Assembly: GCF_900100395.1 (NCBI RefSeq)
Contig: NZ_FNFB01000003.1
Coordinates: 62,001 to 126,000 of the forward strand
DNA length: 64,000 nt
Direction: 5' to 3'
From: Nonomuraea maritima
GTDB lineage: Bacteria > Actinomycetota > Actinomycetes > Streptosporangiales > Streptosporangiaceae
In this document: piece after piece, positions 46,393-55,098 of the stretch
How positions within the stretch are numbered: position 1 is the stretch's first letter
Layout of the letters: every line of letters begins with the position of its first letter
Notes under the pieces: generated by a model
What the model was told of the DNA's origin: nothing
Seen by the model: the letters and a program-made list of their open reading frames with translations, nothing else
The model's database searches: none
Translations under genes and position numbers: made by a program

Positions 46393-46800
46393 TCAGGGGT
46401 CGCGGCGCAGGCGCTTGACGTCGGAGCGGTGCTTCTTGGCGGTGATGCGGCGCTCGACCGCGCCCCGGCTGGGCTTGGTCGCGCGGCGCCGCTTGGGCGG
46501 TGGGGCGATCGCCTCGCGCAGCCGCTGCGCCAGGCGCTGCTCGGCGGCCTCCCGGTTGCGCAGCTGGGAGCGGAACTCCGAGGCGGCGATCGTGATCGTG
46601 CCGGAGCCGAGGCGGCCGAGTGCCCGTTCCTTGAGCGCCGGCGGCAGGGCCGTGCTCGCGGCCACGTCGAAGGTGAGCTCCACCCGGCTGTCGGTGGTGT
46701 TCACCCCCTGGCCTCCCGGCCCCGACGAACGGGAGAAGCGCCAGACGAGCTCGGCGTCAGGGATGACGACCGAGTCGTTGACGACCAGCGGGCCGGGCAT
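46393..46800 (-). CDS. arfB: Alternative ribosome-rescue aminoacyl-tRNA hydrolase ArfB
   Basis: 135 residues. The release-factor domain has SSGPGGQGVN with GGQ at 29-31, and a basic C-terminal tail (KRRRATKPSRG, KKHRSDVKRLRR) that enters the mRNA channel of stalled ribosomes. Length matches YaeJ/ArfB. GGAAGTGCAGCC precedes the ATG. Convergent with the Nudix gene. Confidence 0.95.
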   Translation of the reverse strand: MPGPLVVNDSVVIPDAELVWRFSRSSGPGGQGVNTTDSRVELTFDVAASTALPPALKERALGRLGSGTITIAASEFRSQLRNREAAEQRLAQRLREAIAPPPKRRRATKPSRGAVERRITAKKHRSDVKRLRRDP

Positions 46801-46956
46801 GGCTGCACTTCCTTCTTGAACGCGCGTTCCTTATGACATGTCACCGTATCTGGGTGCGGTATGCCGTTCGCAACGGCATTTCCGGCACCTGACCTCGTCG
46901 CCGCCGCCGACGTATGCCACTATCGCGCGGAAGGGATCACGGGGTCGGGAGGCGCG

Positions 46957-47781
46957 GTGGCCGGTATCGTCGGCGTGCACGGGATCGGCAAGTACGACTA
47001 CTTCCTGCGGGCCGGGCGCTCGGCGACGGGAGCGGCCGAGGCCATGCGCCGCAAGTGGGACCGCTACCTGCACGCCTGCCTCGGGGGCCAGGCGCGGCCG
47101 TACTTCACCGAGATCGCCTATTTCTCCCACCACCTGAACGACGGCGACGGCGGCGAGCCAGAGCCCGCGAAGGCCGTGGCCGGCCTGGGCGGCCAGGCCG
47201 AGCTGATGCTCGCCGGCTGGGCGCGCAACCTGGGCCTCGGCGAGCACGTCACGGGAGCGCTCAAGTCGTTCACCGGCTGGCTGCTCGACACGCTCGACGA
47301 GCGGTCGGCGGCGTTCGCCGCGCTGTTCGCGCCCGAGGTGGCGGCCTATCTCACCGACGAGGGACGGCGCGAGAAGTGCCGCAGGGCCGTGGCGGAGACC
47401 ATCAGGCGCAGCGGTGCGAACGTCGTGATCGCCCACTCGCTCGGCAGCGTCGTCACGTACGAGGCCCTGTGGGCCGATCCCAGCCTGCGCGTCGACCTGC
47501 TGGTCACGCTCGGCAGCCCGCTCGGCATGCGCAACGTCGTCTTCGAGCGCCTGCTGCCCGCCCCGGTGGGCGGCCGCGGCGAACGGCCCCCGGGCGTCGG
47601 ACGCTGGGTGAACATCGCCGACAAGGACGACATCGCGGCCATCCCGCCCGCCCTGGCCGGCTGCTTCACCGGCGTCGACGCCGAGAACCTCGTGAATCTC
47701 GACTGGATCGACTTCCACACCGCCGAGAAATACCTCGGATGCCCGGCGCTCGGCCCGCATCTGCGACCATTCCTCGCATGA
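46957..47781 (+). CDS. Alpha/beta-hydrolase fold protein of unknown function
   Basis: 274 residues. VGVHGIGK near the N-terminus and VIAHSLGSVVTYEAL (nucleophile elbow GxSxG-like, AHSLGS) show a lipase-like fold; TLGSPLGMRN follows, and a possible His is in the C-terminal region (DWIDFHTAEKYL). No signal peptide. GTG 46957 with GGGAGG upstream is preferred; the frame is open to 46861. The stop overlaps the HAD gene (ATGA), suggesting a functional pair. No named family recognised. Confidence 0.72.
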   Translation: MAGIVGVHGIGKYDYFLRAGRSATGAAEAMRRKWDRYLHACLGGQARPYFTEIAYFSHHLNDGDGGEPEPAKAVAGLGGQAELMLAGWARNLGLGEHVTGALKSFTGWLLDTLDERSAAFAALFAPEVAAYLTDEGRREKCRRAVAETIRRSGANVVIAHSLGSVVTYEALWADPSLRVDLLVTLGSPLGMRNVVFERLLPAPVGGRGERPPGVGRWVNIADKDDIAAIPPALAGCFTGVDAENLVNLDWIDFHTAEKYLGCPALGPHLRPFLA

Positions 47782-48368
47782 CGTGGATTGTCTTCGACTA
47801 CGGCGGTGTCCTGTCCCTTCCTCAGCCCGAGGCCGACGCCGAGGCCATGGCGCGGGCCGTGGCGGCCGACCCGGAGGAGTTCTCCCGCCGCTACTGGGAG
47901 CACCGGCTGGAGTTCGACCGGGGCTCGCTGACCCCGCACGCCTACTGGGCGGAGGTGCTCGGCCGTCCCGTCACCGACTCCGAGGTGGCCCGCCTGGTCG
48001 CCATGGACGTCGCCAGCTGGGCCCACCCCGACGAGGGCACGGTCGCGCTGCTCGGCGAGCTGCTCGCGGCGGGGCGCGACGTGGCGCTGCTGTCGAACGC
48101 CTCCGCCGCCGTCGGTGAGGGCATCGATCAGCTGCCGTGGATCTCCGCGATCGGCCACCGCTTCTACAGCGGCCACCTGGGGCTGGTGAAGCCCGACAGG
48201 GAGATCTACGACGTGACGGCCAAGGCGCTCGGCGCCGACCCTGCCGAGATCGTCTTCATCGACGACCGCCCGGAGAACGTCGAGGGCGCCGAGCGCGCGG
48301 GAATGACCGGCGTGCACTTCTCCGGGGCGGCCGCGCTGCGGGCCGCGCTGCCGGCGGTCATCCGGTAG
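47778..48368 (+). CDS. HAD family hydrolase
   Basis: 196 residues. Motif I is FDYGGVLSLP, motif II LLSNAS, motif III Lys in GLVKPDREIYD, motif IV IDDRPENV. It belongs to the HAD-IA group related to haloacid dehalogenase/YihX phosphatases. Coupled to the preceding hydrolase by ATGA. Confidence 0.92.
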   Translation: MTWIVFDYGGVLSLPQPEADAEAMARAVAADPEEFSRRYWEHRLEFDRGSLTPHAYWAEVLGRPVTDSEVARLVAMDVASWAHPDEGTVALLGELLAAGRDVALLSNASAAVGEGIDQLPWISAIGHRFYSGHLGLVKPDREIYDVTAKALGADPAEIVFIDDRPENVEGAERAGMTGVHFSGAAALRAALPAVIR

Positions 48369-48740
48369 AAACCGCACGAAAAGGGAACAAACTAGGCTGC
48401 TCACCCGCGCTTGACTCCGATGTCACGGCGGGGTCGATCCGGCGGGTGATACCTGGGGTGTGGACCGTAGAACCTTCCTGGCAGCGGCGACGGCCGGCTC
48501 CCACTCCAACCACACCGGGACGGGTGCGACCGCGTTCGCCCGCCGCGAGGTCACTATCCCGGCGTCCCCCACGACCCTGGAGGCGTCACAGGTCGGCTGA
48601 ACGCTTCCTGCTGACTACCTGAGAATGCGCTGAACGCCCGCACGCCGCCCGGCCCGGCCCACCCGCCACCGGACGCCCACGCGCCGAGCCCGGTGGCGGG
48701 TCCATGCGCGGGGCCAGGGCGCACGGCCTGGGTGCCCGGC
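48369..48740. other. Intergenic stretch with a Tat-signal remnant
   Basis: Apart from the fragment at 48460-48600, no gene or strong signal is visible; the 3' part is GC-rich sequence before the stop of the adaptor gene. Confidence 0.4.
48460..48600 (+). pseudogene. Tat-signal protein fragment
   Basis: A 46-codon frame from GTG 48460 begins VDRRTFLAAATAG, a twin-arginine signal start, but then reads SHSNHTGTGATAFARREV and stops at 48600. The hydrophobic core is cut short. It looks like the leftover start of a Tat-exported enzyme, joined to unrelated sequence. Confidence 0.45.
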
Positions 48741-50573
48741 TCATGCGCCGGGCCAGGTTCCGTCGGGGAACTCGCCCGAGGCGCCGCCGGGCATGACCAC
48801 CCGGTCGCTCTCGGACAGGCCCGAGACGACCTCGACGTACTGGTCTCCGTGGACGCCGGTCTCGACCACCTTCGCCGTGTCCCGGCCGCCGGAGCGTACG
48901 GTGACGACCTGGGTGCCGTCCGGGCGGCGGCGTACGGCGGCGGCCGGGACGTAGACGGCGTCCATCGCCTCGTCGGTGGTGATCGTCACCGAGGCGGTCT
49001 GCCCGAGCATCAGCCCCTTCGGCGGATCGTCGAAGGCCAGGGTGACGGCGTAGCGCACGAGCCGGCCGTCCACGGTCGCGTTCGGCGCGATGGCCGTCAC
49101 GGTGCCGGCGTGCTGCTCGTCGCCACGGGTGGCCAGGGTGATCTGCGCTTTCTGTCCGAGCTTGAGGCGGTTCACGTCGGACTCGGTGACCATGGCCTGG
49201 ACCTGGAGCTCGTTCAGGTTGCCGAGGCCGATGAAGGCGCCGGTGCCGGCCGCGTCGCCGACCCCGCCCGCCACCGACAGCACCGTGCCCGCCGCCGGGG
49301 CCACGATGCGCGTTCCCCGTACGGCGTCGGCGGCCTCCTCGACGGCGGCCTCGGCGCGCTCCACGCTCGCCGCCGCCTGCTCGGCGCTGCCCACACCGGC
49401 ACGCCCCGGCCCGGCCGTGTCCGTACGCGCGCCCGTCGCGCCTCCCGAGCCTCGGCCTGCTCCCGCGTACGAGTGCTGACCGCCTCCACCACCGCCGCCG
49501 CTCCCGGCGCACGCGCCGGACGCGCCCGGGGTGGGCCTGCCGGGGCGCGGCGACGCGGTCGCGCCGCCCGTGGCCCTGGGGCTCGGCGTCCCGCCGGCGT
49601 CGGGTCCACCGGACGGCGAGCCGCCCTCGTGCCCTCCGGAAGGCCCGGTGGCCGGGGGCGCGGGCGCCGTCACCGTTACGGTCGCGGTCGCCGTGACCGT
49701 AACCGTCACCGTGGGCTGCGGCTCCGGGTCGCCCGGCTCAGAGGTCGGCGTCGCCGTCGGGTGAGGGTGCGGGTGAGGGTGCGTGGTCGCGGTGGGCCGA
49801 GGCGAGCCCCCGTGGTCCCAGCCAGAGCCAGGACGCGGGGTGAACGAGCCCCCGGTGGGAGTGGGCATCGCGGTGGGCTCGTGGGACGTCCTGTGCCGAG
49901 CGGTGGCGGTGGGCGTGGGGGAGGCCGTGGGGGAGGCCACGGGGGAGGACGGTCCTGGAGGGCCGAACTCACCCCCGCCCGCACCGGCCTCGGCCGGGCG
50001 CACGCCGGCGCCGTGAGAGCGGGCATCCGAGTCGGCGCCCGCTTCGGACGGCCCGTCGGTCGCCGAGGGCGCGTTGCCCCTGGCAGGGACGCAGGTGGGC
50101 GGTACGCCGGCAGTCGATGACCGGGAAGACGCGGCGGCCGACGACGAGCGGTCCCCCTGCGCCTTGCCGGCGGTGGACAGGTCCCCTCTGGCCGGGTTCG
50201 GCCGGGAGTTCGTGGCGGTGGACAGGTCGGACCGGGCTTCCTCGGCGGCGGAGAGGTCGGCCTGGGCCGCCTCGTACGCCTCACGGGCCGCGCGGCTGTC
50301 GACGCGGGCCAGCACCTGGCCCTTCTTCACCTTGGAGCCGACCTTGACGTACACCTTCGTCACCGTCCCGGCGGAGCCGAAGGCGAGGTCGCGACGGGTG
50401 CCGTCCAGGGTGCTGCCCGCGGCGCTGACCTCGGCCGTCACCGCCCCGCGCTGCACGGCGGCCAGCCGCACCTGTACGGCGGGCGGGGCGTCGTCCCGAA
50501 GCGCCAGCGCCAGGCCGGTGCCGCCCACGAGCACGGCGACGGCGAGCCCACCCACCGCGATAGTCGGTCTCAT
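48741..50573 (-). CDS. Membrane-fusion (HlyD-like) efflux adaptor with large low-complexity insert
   Basis: 610 residues. N-terminal membrane anchor (5-25), first half of the lipoyl domain (GTVTKVYVKVGSKVKKGQVLARVD, near 69-92), then a Ser/Pro/Thr/Gly-rich segment at about 118-395 with HPHPHPHP, PTATPT and TVTVTVTATATVTV runs. The second half of the lipoyl domain and beta-barrel follow (RIVAPAAGTVLSV, ESDVNRLKLGQKAQITL). Normal adaptors have a short alpha-hairpin where the insert lies. Divergent from a second adaptor, suggesting service to the same exporter. Confidence 0.85.
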   Translation of the reverse strand: MRPTIAVGGLAVAVLVGGTGLALALRDDAPPAVQVRLAAVQRGAVTAEVSAAGSTLDGTRRDLAFGSAGTVTKVYVKVGSKVKKGQVLARVDSRAAREAYEAAQADLSAAEEARSDLSTATNSRPNPARGDLSTAGKAQGDRSSSAAASSRSSTAGVPPTCVPARGNAPSATDGPSEAGADSDARSHGAGVRPAEAGAGGGEFGPPGPSSPVASPTASPTPTATARHRTSHEPTAMPTPTGGSFTPRPGSGWDHGGSPRPTATTHPHPHPHPTATPTSEPGDPEPQPTVTVTVTATATVTVTAPAPPATGPSGGHEGGSPSGGPDAGGTPSPRATGGATASPRPGRPTPGASGACAGSGGGGGGGQHSYAGAGRGSGGATGARTDTAGPGRAGVGSAEQAAASVERAEAAVEEAADAVRGTRIVAPAAGTVLSVAGGVGDAAGTGAFIGLGNLNELQVQAMVTESDVNRLKLGQKAQITLATRGDEQHAGTVTAIAPNATVDGRLVRYAVTLAFDDPPKGLMLGQTASVTITTDEAMDAVYVPAAAVRRRPDGTQVVTVRSGGRDTAKVVETGVHGDQYVEVVSGLSESDRVVMPGGASGEFPDGTWPGA

Positions 50574-50583
50574 GGGCGAACAT

Positions 50584-50660
50584 CCTGGCGTGCCAGGTTC
50601 ACACCAGCCTGCGAGGACCCTCAGAGTTACCTGTGTGCCTGACGCGACAACAGGGTTGTC
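50584..50660. promoter_or_regulatory. Palindromes in the divergent adaptor promoter region
   Basis: CCTGGC-GT-GCCAGG (50584-50597) and GACAAC-AGG-GTTGTC (50646-50660) are perfect inverted repeats between the two divergent adaptor genes. Candidates for regulator binding; the OmpR-type regulator nearby usually prefers direct repeats. Confidence 0.5.
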
Positions 50661-50719
50661 AGCGAACGTTCAGCTCACTCCCGGCTTCGGCGCAGCAAAC
50701 TGTGCAAGTGTCACCGCTC

Positions 50720-51886
50720 GTGAAGGTGTCGATCAGGCGCAGAGCGCTGATGACCAACGGGGCGCTCGTGGTGCTCCTGCTGGGCGGTGCCGGGCTCGTC
50801 TACGCCCAGCTCGGCACGGGACGTGCCGAGAGCGGCCCGGTCGTGCGCACCGTGACGGCCACGCGCGACTCGGTGACCGCCACGGTGACCGCGTCGGGGT
50901 CGGTCGAGAGCGCCCGGTCGAGGTCGCTGTCGTTCGCCGCCGACGGCACCGTGGAGAAGATCTACGTCAAGGCCGGTGACAAGGTCGCCAAGGGCGACAT
51001 CCTCGCCGAACTGGACGACGACGCCGTCCAGGAGGCCCTGACGGCCGCGAAGGCCACGCTCGACAGCGCCGAGGCCGACGGAACGGGCACGGCCCAGCTG
51101 TACGCCGCGTACGTCAAGGCCCGCAACGCCTACCGGGAAGCGCAGCGCACGGTCCAGGGCACCGTGCTGAAGGCCCCGTTCGCCGGCACGGTCATCACCG
51201 TGAACGGCTCCGTCGGCGGCACCGGCCAGGCCGCGAAACAGGCGGCGAACCAGAACGCGAAGCAGGGCCAGGCGACTGGGCAGGCGAGCTCGGGGTCCGG
51301 CGGCTTCATCGAGCTCGCCGACACGTCCAGACTGCGGCTCGTGGGCAGCTTCACCGAGTCGGACGTCGCGAAGCTGGAGCAGGGGCAGCACGCCACGGTC
51401 ACCTTCGACGCGCTGCCCGGCGTGACCGCCTCCGGCGAGGTCACCCAGATCGACCCGGTCGCCTCGACCAGCGACAACGTCGTCCAGTACCCCGTCACGG
51501 TCACCCTCTCGAAGGTGCCGCGCCAGGTGAGGCTGGGCCAGACCGCCACCGTCGAGGTCGTCGTCGGACAGGCCGACGACGTCGTCACCGTGCCGTCCAC
51601 CGCGATCTCCACCAGTGGCGGCCGCACCACGGTCACCCTCCTCAAGGACGGCCGCCAGGTCCCGACCCCGGTCGAGGTCGGCGTGCGGGGTACAAGGCTC
51701 ACCGAGATCACCTCGGGCGTGTCGGAGGGCGACCGGATCGTGCCGCCCGCGGCGACGTCCGGCGCGGACACCGGCGGCATCCTCGGCCGGATCGGCGGCG
51801 GCGGTGGCGGCGGTGGCGGCTTCCGCGGCGGCGGTGGTGGTGGCGGCGGGTTCCGCGGCGGCGGCGCGCAAGGGAGCCGTCCATGA
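50720..51886 (+). CDS. Efflux RND/MacA-like periplasmic adaptor subunit
   Basis: 388 residues from GTG 50720. Membrane anchor (ALVVLLLGGAGLVYA), lipoyl motif GTVEKIYVKAGDKVAKGDILAELDDD, beta-barrel with TESDVAKLEQGQHATVTF, and a C-terminal glycine-rich tail (GGGGGGGGGFRGGG repeated). MacA-like partner of the ATPase and permease downstream. The start is uncertain because several GTGs (50708, 50720, 50726) lack a clear ribosome binding site. Stop overlaps the ATPase start (ATGA). Confidence 0.88.
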   Translation: MKVSIRRRALMTNGALVVLLLGGAGLVYAQLGTGRAESGPVVRTVTATRDSVTATVTASGSVESARSRSLSFAADGTVEKIYVKAGDKVAKGDILAELDDDAVQEALTAAKATLDSAEADGTGTAQLYAAYVKARNAYREAQRTVQGTVLKAPFAGTVITVNGSVGGTGQAAKQAANQNAKQGQATGQASSGSGGFIELADTSRLRLVGSFTESDVAKLEQGQHATVTFDALPGVTASGEVTQIDPVASTSDNVVQYPVTVTLSKVPRQVRLGQTATVEVVVGQADDVVTVPSTAISTSGGRTTVTLLKDGRQVPTPVEVGVRGTRLTEITSGVSEGDRIVPPAATSGADTGGILGRIGGGGGGGGGFRGGGGGGGGFRGGGAQGSRP

Positions 51887-52614
51887 CCGTCCCGGTGCTG
51901 CGCGTACGCGACCTCGTCAAGGAGTACGGCGAGGGCGACGCGAAGGTCCGCGCCCTGCGCGGCGTCAGCCTCGACGTCCACAAGGGCGACTACGTCGCCA
52001 TCATGGGCGCGTCCGGCTCCGGCAAGTCGACGCTCATGAACATCCTCGGCTGCCTCGACATCCCGACCTCGGGCTCGTACCAGATCGACGGCGCCGACGT
52101 GGGCCGGCTGAACGAGCACCAGCTCGCGCTCCTGCGCAACCGCCGGGTCGGGTTCGTCTTCCAGTCGTTCAACCTCATCCCGCGCATGAGCGCGCTGGCC
52201 AACGTCGAGCTGCCCCTCGTGTACGGCGGCGTCCGCCAGGCCGAGCGGCGCGCCCGCGCGCTGGCCGCGCTGGAGCAGGTCGGCCTCGCCGAGCGTGTCC
52301 ACCACGAGCCCAACCAGCTCTCCGGCGGCCAGCAGCAACGCGTGGCCGTGGCCAGGGCGCTGGTCACCGCGCCGGCGCTGCTGCTGGCTGACGAGCCCAC
52401 CGGCAACCTCGACACCGCCTCGACCGACGACGTCCTGCGGATCCTGGACGGGCTGAGCGCGGCCGGCCGCACGATCGTGCTCATCACCCACGAGGACGAC
52501 GTGGCCGCGCACGCCAAGCGGGTGGTCAGGCTGGTGGACGGTCAGATCGTGGAGGACCGCCGCCAGGCCCCGCCGGACGGCCCGCCGCCCAGGCTGGCGG
52601 AGGCGGCCAGGTGA
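51883..52614 (+). CDS. MacB/LolD-type ABC transporter ATP-binding protein
   Basis: 243 residues. Walker A GASGSGKST, Q-loop FVFQSFNLIPRM, signature NQLSGGQQQRVAVARAL, Walker B LLLADEPTGNLD. The MacB/LolD class works mechanically on periplasmic adaptors or substrates rather than classical transport. Overlaps neighbours at both ends (ATGA, GTGA). Confidence 0.95.
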   Translation: MTVPVLRVRDLVKEYGEGDAKVRALRGVSLDVHKGDYVAIMGASGSGKSTLMNILGCLDIPTSGSYQIDGADVGRLNEHQLALLRNRRVGFVFQSFNLIPRMSALANVELPLVYGGVRQAERRARALAALEQVGLAERVHHEPNQLSGGQQQRVAVARALVTAPALLLADEPTGNLDTASTDDVLRILDGLSAAGRTIVLITHEDDVAAHAKRVVRLVDGQIVEDRRQAPPDGPPPRLAEAAR

Positions 52615-53849
52615 ACCCGTTCGAGATCGTCCGGTTCGCGCTGCGCGGCCTGCTGGCCAACAAGATGCGCAGCGCGCTCACCATGCTGGGCATCCTCATC
52701 GGCGTGTCCGCGGTCATCATGCTGGTCGCCGTGGGCGAGGGGGCCTCGCGCAGCATCCAGCAGAACATCCAGCGCCTCGGCGCCAACACGCTGACGGTCT
52801 CGCCGTCCTTCGCGGGCGGCGGCGGTGGTGGTGCGAGGGGAGGCGGCGACGCCGGGCCCCGCACCCAGGCCCGCCGCCTCACGCTGGACGACGCGCGGGC
52901 GCTGACCGACCGGACGCTCGCGCCGTCCGTCAAGAGCGTCTCCCCGGTCGTGACCGCGCCCTCCGCCACGGCCGCGTACGGCGCCGCCTCCCACGCGATC
53001 GCGCAGTTCGTCGGCACCTACCCGAGCTACTTCGAGGCGGTCAACAAGCCGGTCGACCAGGGCACGTACTTCTTCAACGACGACGTCCAGGCCGCCAGGA
53101 AGGTCGTCGTGATCGGCCGGACGGTGGCGGAGGCGCTGTTCGGCTCCGCCGACCCGGTCGGCGAGCGGATCAGCGTGTCGGGGGTGCCGTTCACGGTGGT
53201 CGGCGTGCTGAAGGAGACCGGTTCCACCGGCACGCAGGACGCCGACGACGTGGCGATCGCGCCGCTGCCGGCCGTCCAGCAGAGCCTGAGCGGGTTCGGC
53301 CCGCTCAACCAGATCGTCGTGCAGGCGACCGGGGCCGACACCACCACGGCGGCCCAGGCCGAGGTCACGGCCGTGCTCGACCAGCGGCACGGCGTCACGG
53401 GCGGCGCCGCCGACTACCGCATCCTCAACCAGGCCACGTTGCAGGAGACCGTCAGCCAGGCGACCGGCACGTTCACCGTGCTGCTGGCGGCAGTCGCCGC
53501 CATCTCGCTGCTCGTCGGCGGCATCGGCATCACGAACATCATGCTCGTGACGGTCACCGAGCGCACTCGCGAGATCGGCATCCGCAAGGCGATCGGCGCG
53601 TCGAGGGGCGCGATCCTCGGCCAGTTCCTGCTGGAGGCCACGCTGCTGAGCCTGGCCGGAGGGGTGGCCGGGGTGCTGCTGGCGTTCGCAGGGACGAGGT
53701 TCTCCGTCGCGGGCATCCAGCCCGTTCTCGTGCCGTCGTCGGTCGTGCTGGCGCTGGGCGTCTCGGTGGGGATCGGCCTGTTCTTCGGCAGCTATCCCGC
53801 CGACCGGGCGGCCAAGCTCAGGCCGATCCAGGCTCTGCGCCATGAGTAG
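52611..53849 (+). CDS. MacB-like ABC transporter permease
   Basis: 412 residues. One N-terminal helix (LRGLLANKMRSALTMLGILIGV), a large extracytoplasmic MacB-PCD domain (about 45-285), then three C-terminal FtsX-type helices (ISLLVGGIGITNIMLVTVTERTREIGIRKAIGAS is the conserved loop). Extracytoplasmic region has a short Gly-rich insert (GGGGGGARGGGDAG). Coupled to the ATPase by GTGA. Confidence 0.94.
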   Translation: MNPFEIVRFALRGLLANKMRSALTMLGILIGVSAVIMLVAVGEGASRSIQQNIQRLGANTLTVSPSFAGGGGGGARGGGDAGPRTQARRLTLDDARALTDRTLAPSVKSVSPVVTAPSATAAYGAASHAIAQFVGTYPSYFEAVNKPVDQGTYFFNDDVQAARKVVVIGRTVAEALFGSADPVGERISVSGVPFTVVGVLKETGSTGTQDADDVAIAPLPAVQQSLSGFGPLNQIVVQATGADTTTAAQAEVTAVLDQRHGVTGGAADYRILNQATLQETVSQATGTFTVLLAAVAAISLLVGGIGITNIMLVTVTERTREIGIRKAIGASRGAILGQFLLEATLLSLAGGVAGVLLAFAGTRFSVAGIQPVLVPSSVVLALGVSVGIGLFFGSYPADRAAKLRPIQALRHE

Positions 53850-53859
53850 AGAGAGGATC

Positions 53860-54405
53860 ATGGAGAATCAGGACAAGCTGGACTCCTCGCCGTTCCCCGA
53901 CGATCTGCGGGAGGAGCTCGCGGTCAAGCCCGCGCGCCGTACCTCGAAGCTGACGCTGACGCTGGCCGCCGCGGTCGTGCTGGTGGCGGGCATCCTCATC
54001 GGCGTCCAGGCCCACAAGCTCTTCGGCTCCCCGGGAGCCGCGGCGGTCGCGTCCAGGTTCGGGGACGGCGGGTTCCCGCGGCGAGGCGGGCAGCCGGGCG
54101 AAGATCGGCAACCCGGGGGTGGCAGGATGCGCGGTGGCGCCGGAGGTGCCGGAGGTGGGGGCACGCTCGGCACCGTCGAGAAGGTCGAGGACGGCAAGGT
54201 CTACGTGCGGACCATGACCGGCGAGACCGTCACCGTGACCACCAGTGGCGACACCGCCGTGCAGGTCACCCGGCAGGGCAAGGTCACCGACCTGGAGCCC
54301 GGCACCACGATCGTCGTCCGGGGCGAGCGCGGCGCCGATGGGACGGTCACGGCCCGGACGATCACCCAGGGCGGCGGTGGATTTCAGGGAGGAGGCCCGC
54401 GATGA
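53860..54405 (+). CDS. Membrane-anchored DUF5666-like protein
   Basis: 181 residues. One membrane helix (LTLTLAAAVVLVAGILIGVQ), a Gly/Arg-rich linker, and an outside beta domain (GTVEKVEDGKVYVRTMTGET...TTIVVRGERGADGTVTAR) typical of DUF5666. Often encoded next to MacAB-like exporters and two-component systems. ATG 53860 has GAGAGG upstream. Stop overlaps the regulator start (ATGA). Confidence 0.8.
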   Translation: MENQDKLDSSPFPDDLREELAVKPARRTSKLTLTLAAAVVLVAGILIGVQAHKLFGSPGAAAVASRFGDGGFPRRGGQPGEDRQPGGGRMRGGAGGAGGGGTLGTVEKVEDGKVYVRTMTGETVTVTTSGDTAVQVTRQGKVTDLEPGTTIVVRGERGADGTVTARTITQGGGGFQGGGPR

Positions 54406-55094
54406 ACGAACCCGAGGCCAGGTTGCTGGTGGTCGACGACGAACCCAACATCAGGGAGTTGTTCTCGGCGAGCTTGCGCATGGCCGGGTTCGAGGTGTTC
54501 ACCGCGGCCGACGGCATGGAGGCTCTTCGGGTGGCGGAGGCGTGCTCACCTGATCTGGTGATGCTCGACGTCATGCTGCCCGATCTGGACGGCCTGGCGG
54601 TCGCGGGAAAGCTGCGGTCCCGCGGCCGCCGGGTCCCCGTCCTGTTCGTCACCGCCAAGGGCGAGCCGGAGGACCGGATAGCCGGGCTGGGCCTGGGCGA
54701 GGACTACGTGACCAAGCCGTTCAGCCTGGAGGAGGTCATCGCCAGGATCCGGGCCGTGCTGCGCAGGACCCGGCGCGGCGTCCCGCCGCCGAACCGCCTG
54801 CGGGTGGCCGACCTGGAGCTGGACGAGGAGACCCACGAGGTCTGGCGCGACGGCGTGCCCGTACGGCTGTCGCCGACGGAGTTCCGGCTGCTGCGGCACT
54901 TCATGCTGAACGCCGGCCGGGTGCTGTCGAAGACCCAGATCCTCGACCAGGTCTGGAACGGCGACTGGCGCACCGACGTCGGCCTCGTGGAGTCGTACGT
55001 CTCCTATCTGCGCCGCAAGATCGACGACGGTGAGCGCAAATACCTGCACACCCTGCGCGGTGTCGGCTACATCCTGCGGCCGCCGAAGCTGTGA
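54402..55094 (+). CDS. OmpR-family response regulator
   Basis: 230 residues. Receiver domain with VVDDEP, phosphoacceptor Asp56 (LVMLDVMLP), Thr and Lys in VTAKG and YVTKPF. The loop before YVTKPF is one residue shorter than usual (GLGLGEDY). The C-terminal winged helix has LSPTEFRLLRHFMLNAGRVLS. Coupled upstream to the exporter genes and followed by its kinase, so it probably controls the module. Confidence 0.95.
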   Translation: MNEPEARLLVVDDEPNIRELFSASLRMAGFEVFTAADGMEALRVAEACSPDLVMLDVMLPDLDGLAVAGKLRSRGRRVPVLFVTAKGEPEDRIAGLGLGEDYVTKPFSLEEVIARIRAVLRRTRRGVPPPNRLRVADLELDEETHEVWRDGVPVRLSPTEFRLLRHFMLNAGRVLSKTQILDQVWNGDWRTDVGLVESYVSYLRRKIDDGERKYLHTLRGVGYILRPPKL

Positions 55095-55098
55095 GCTC

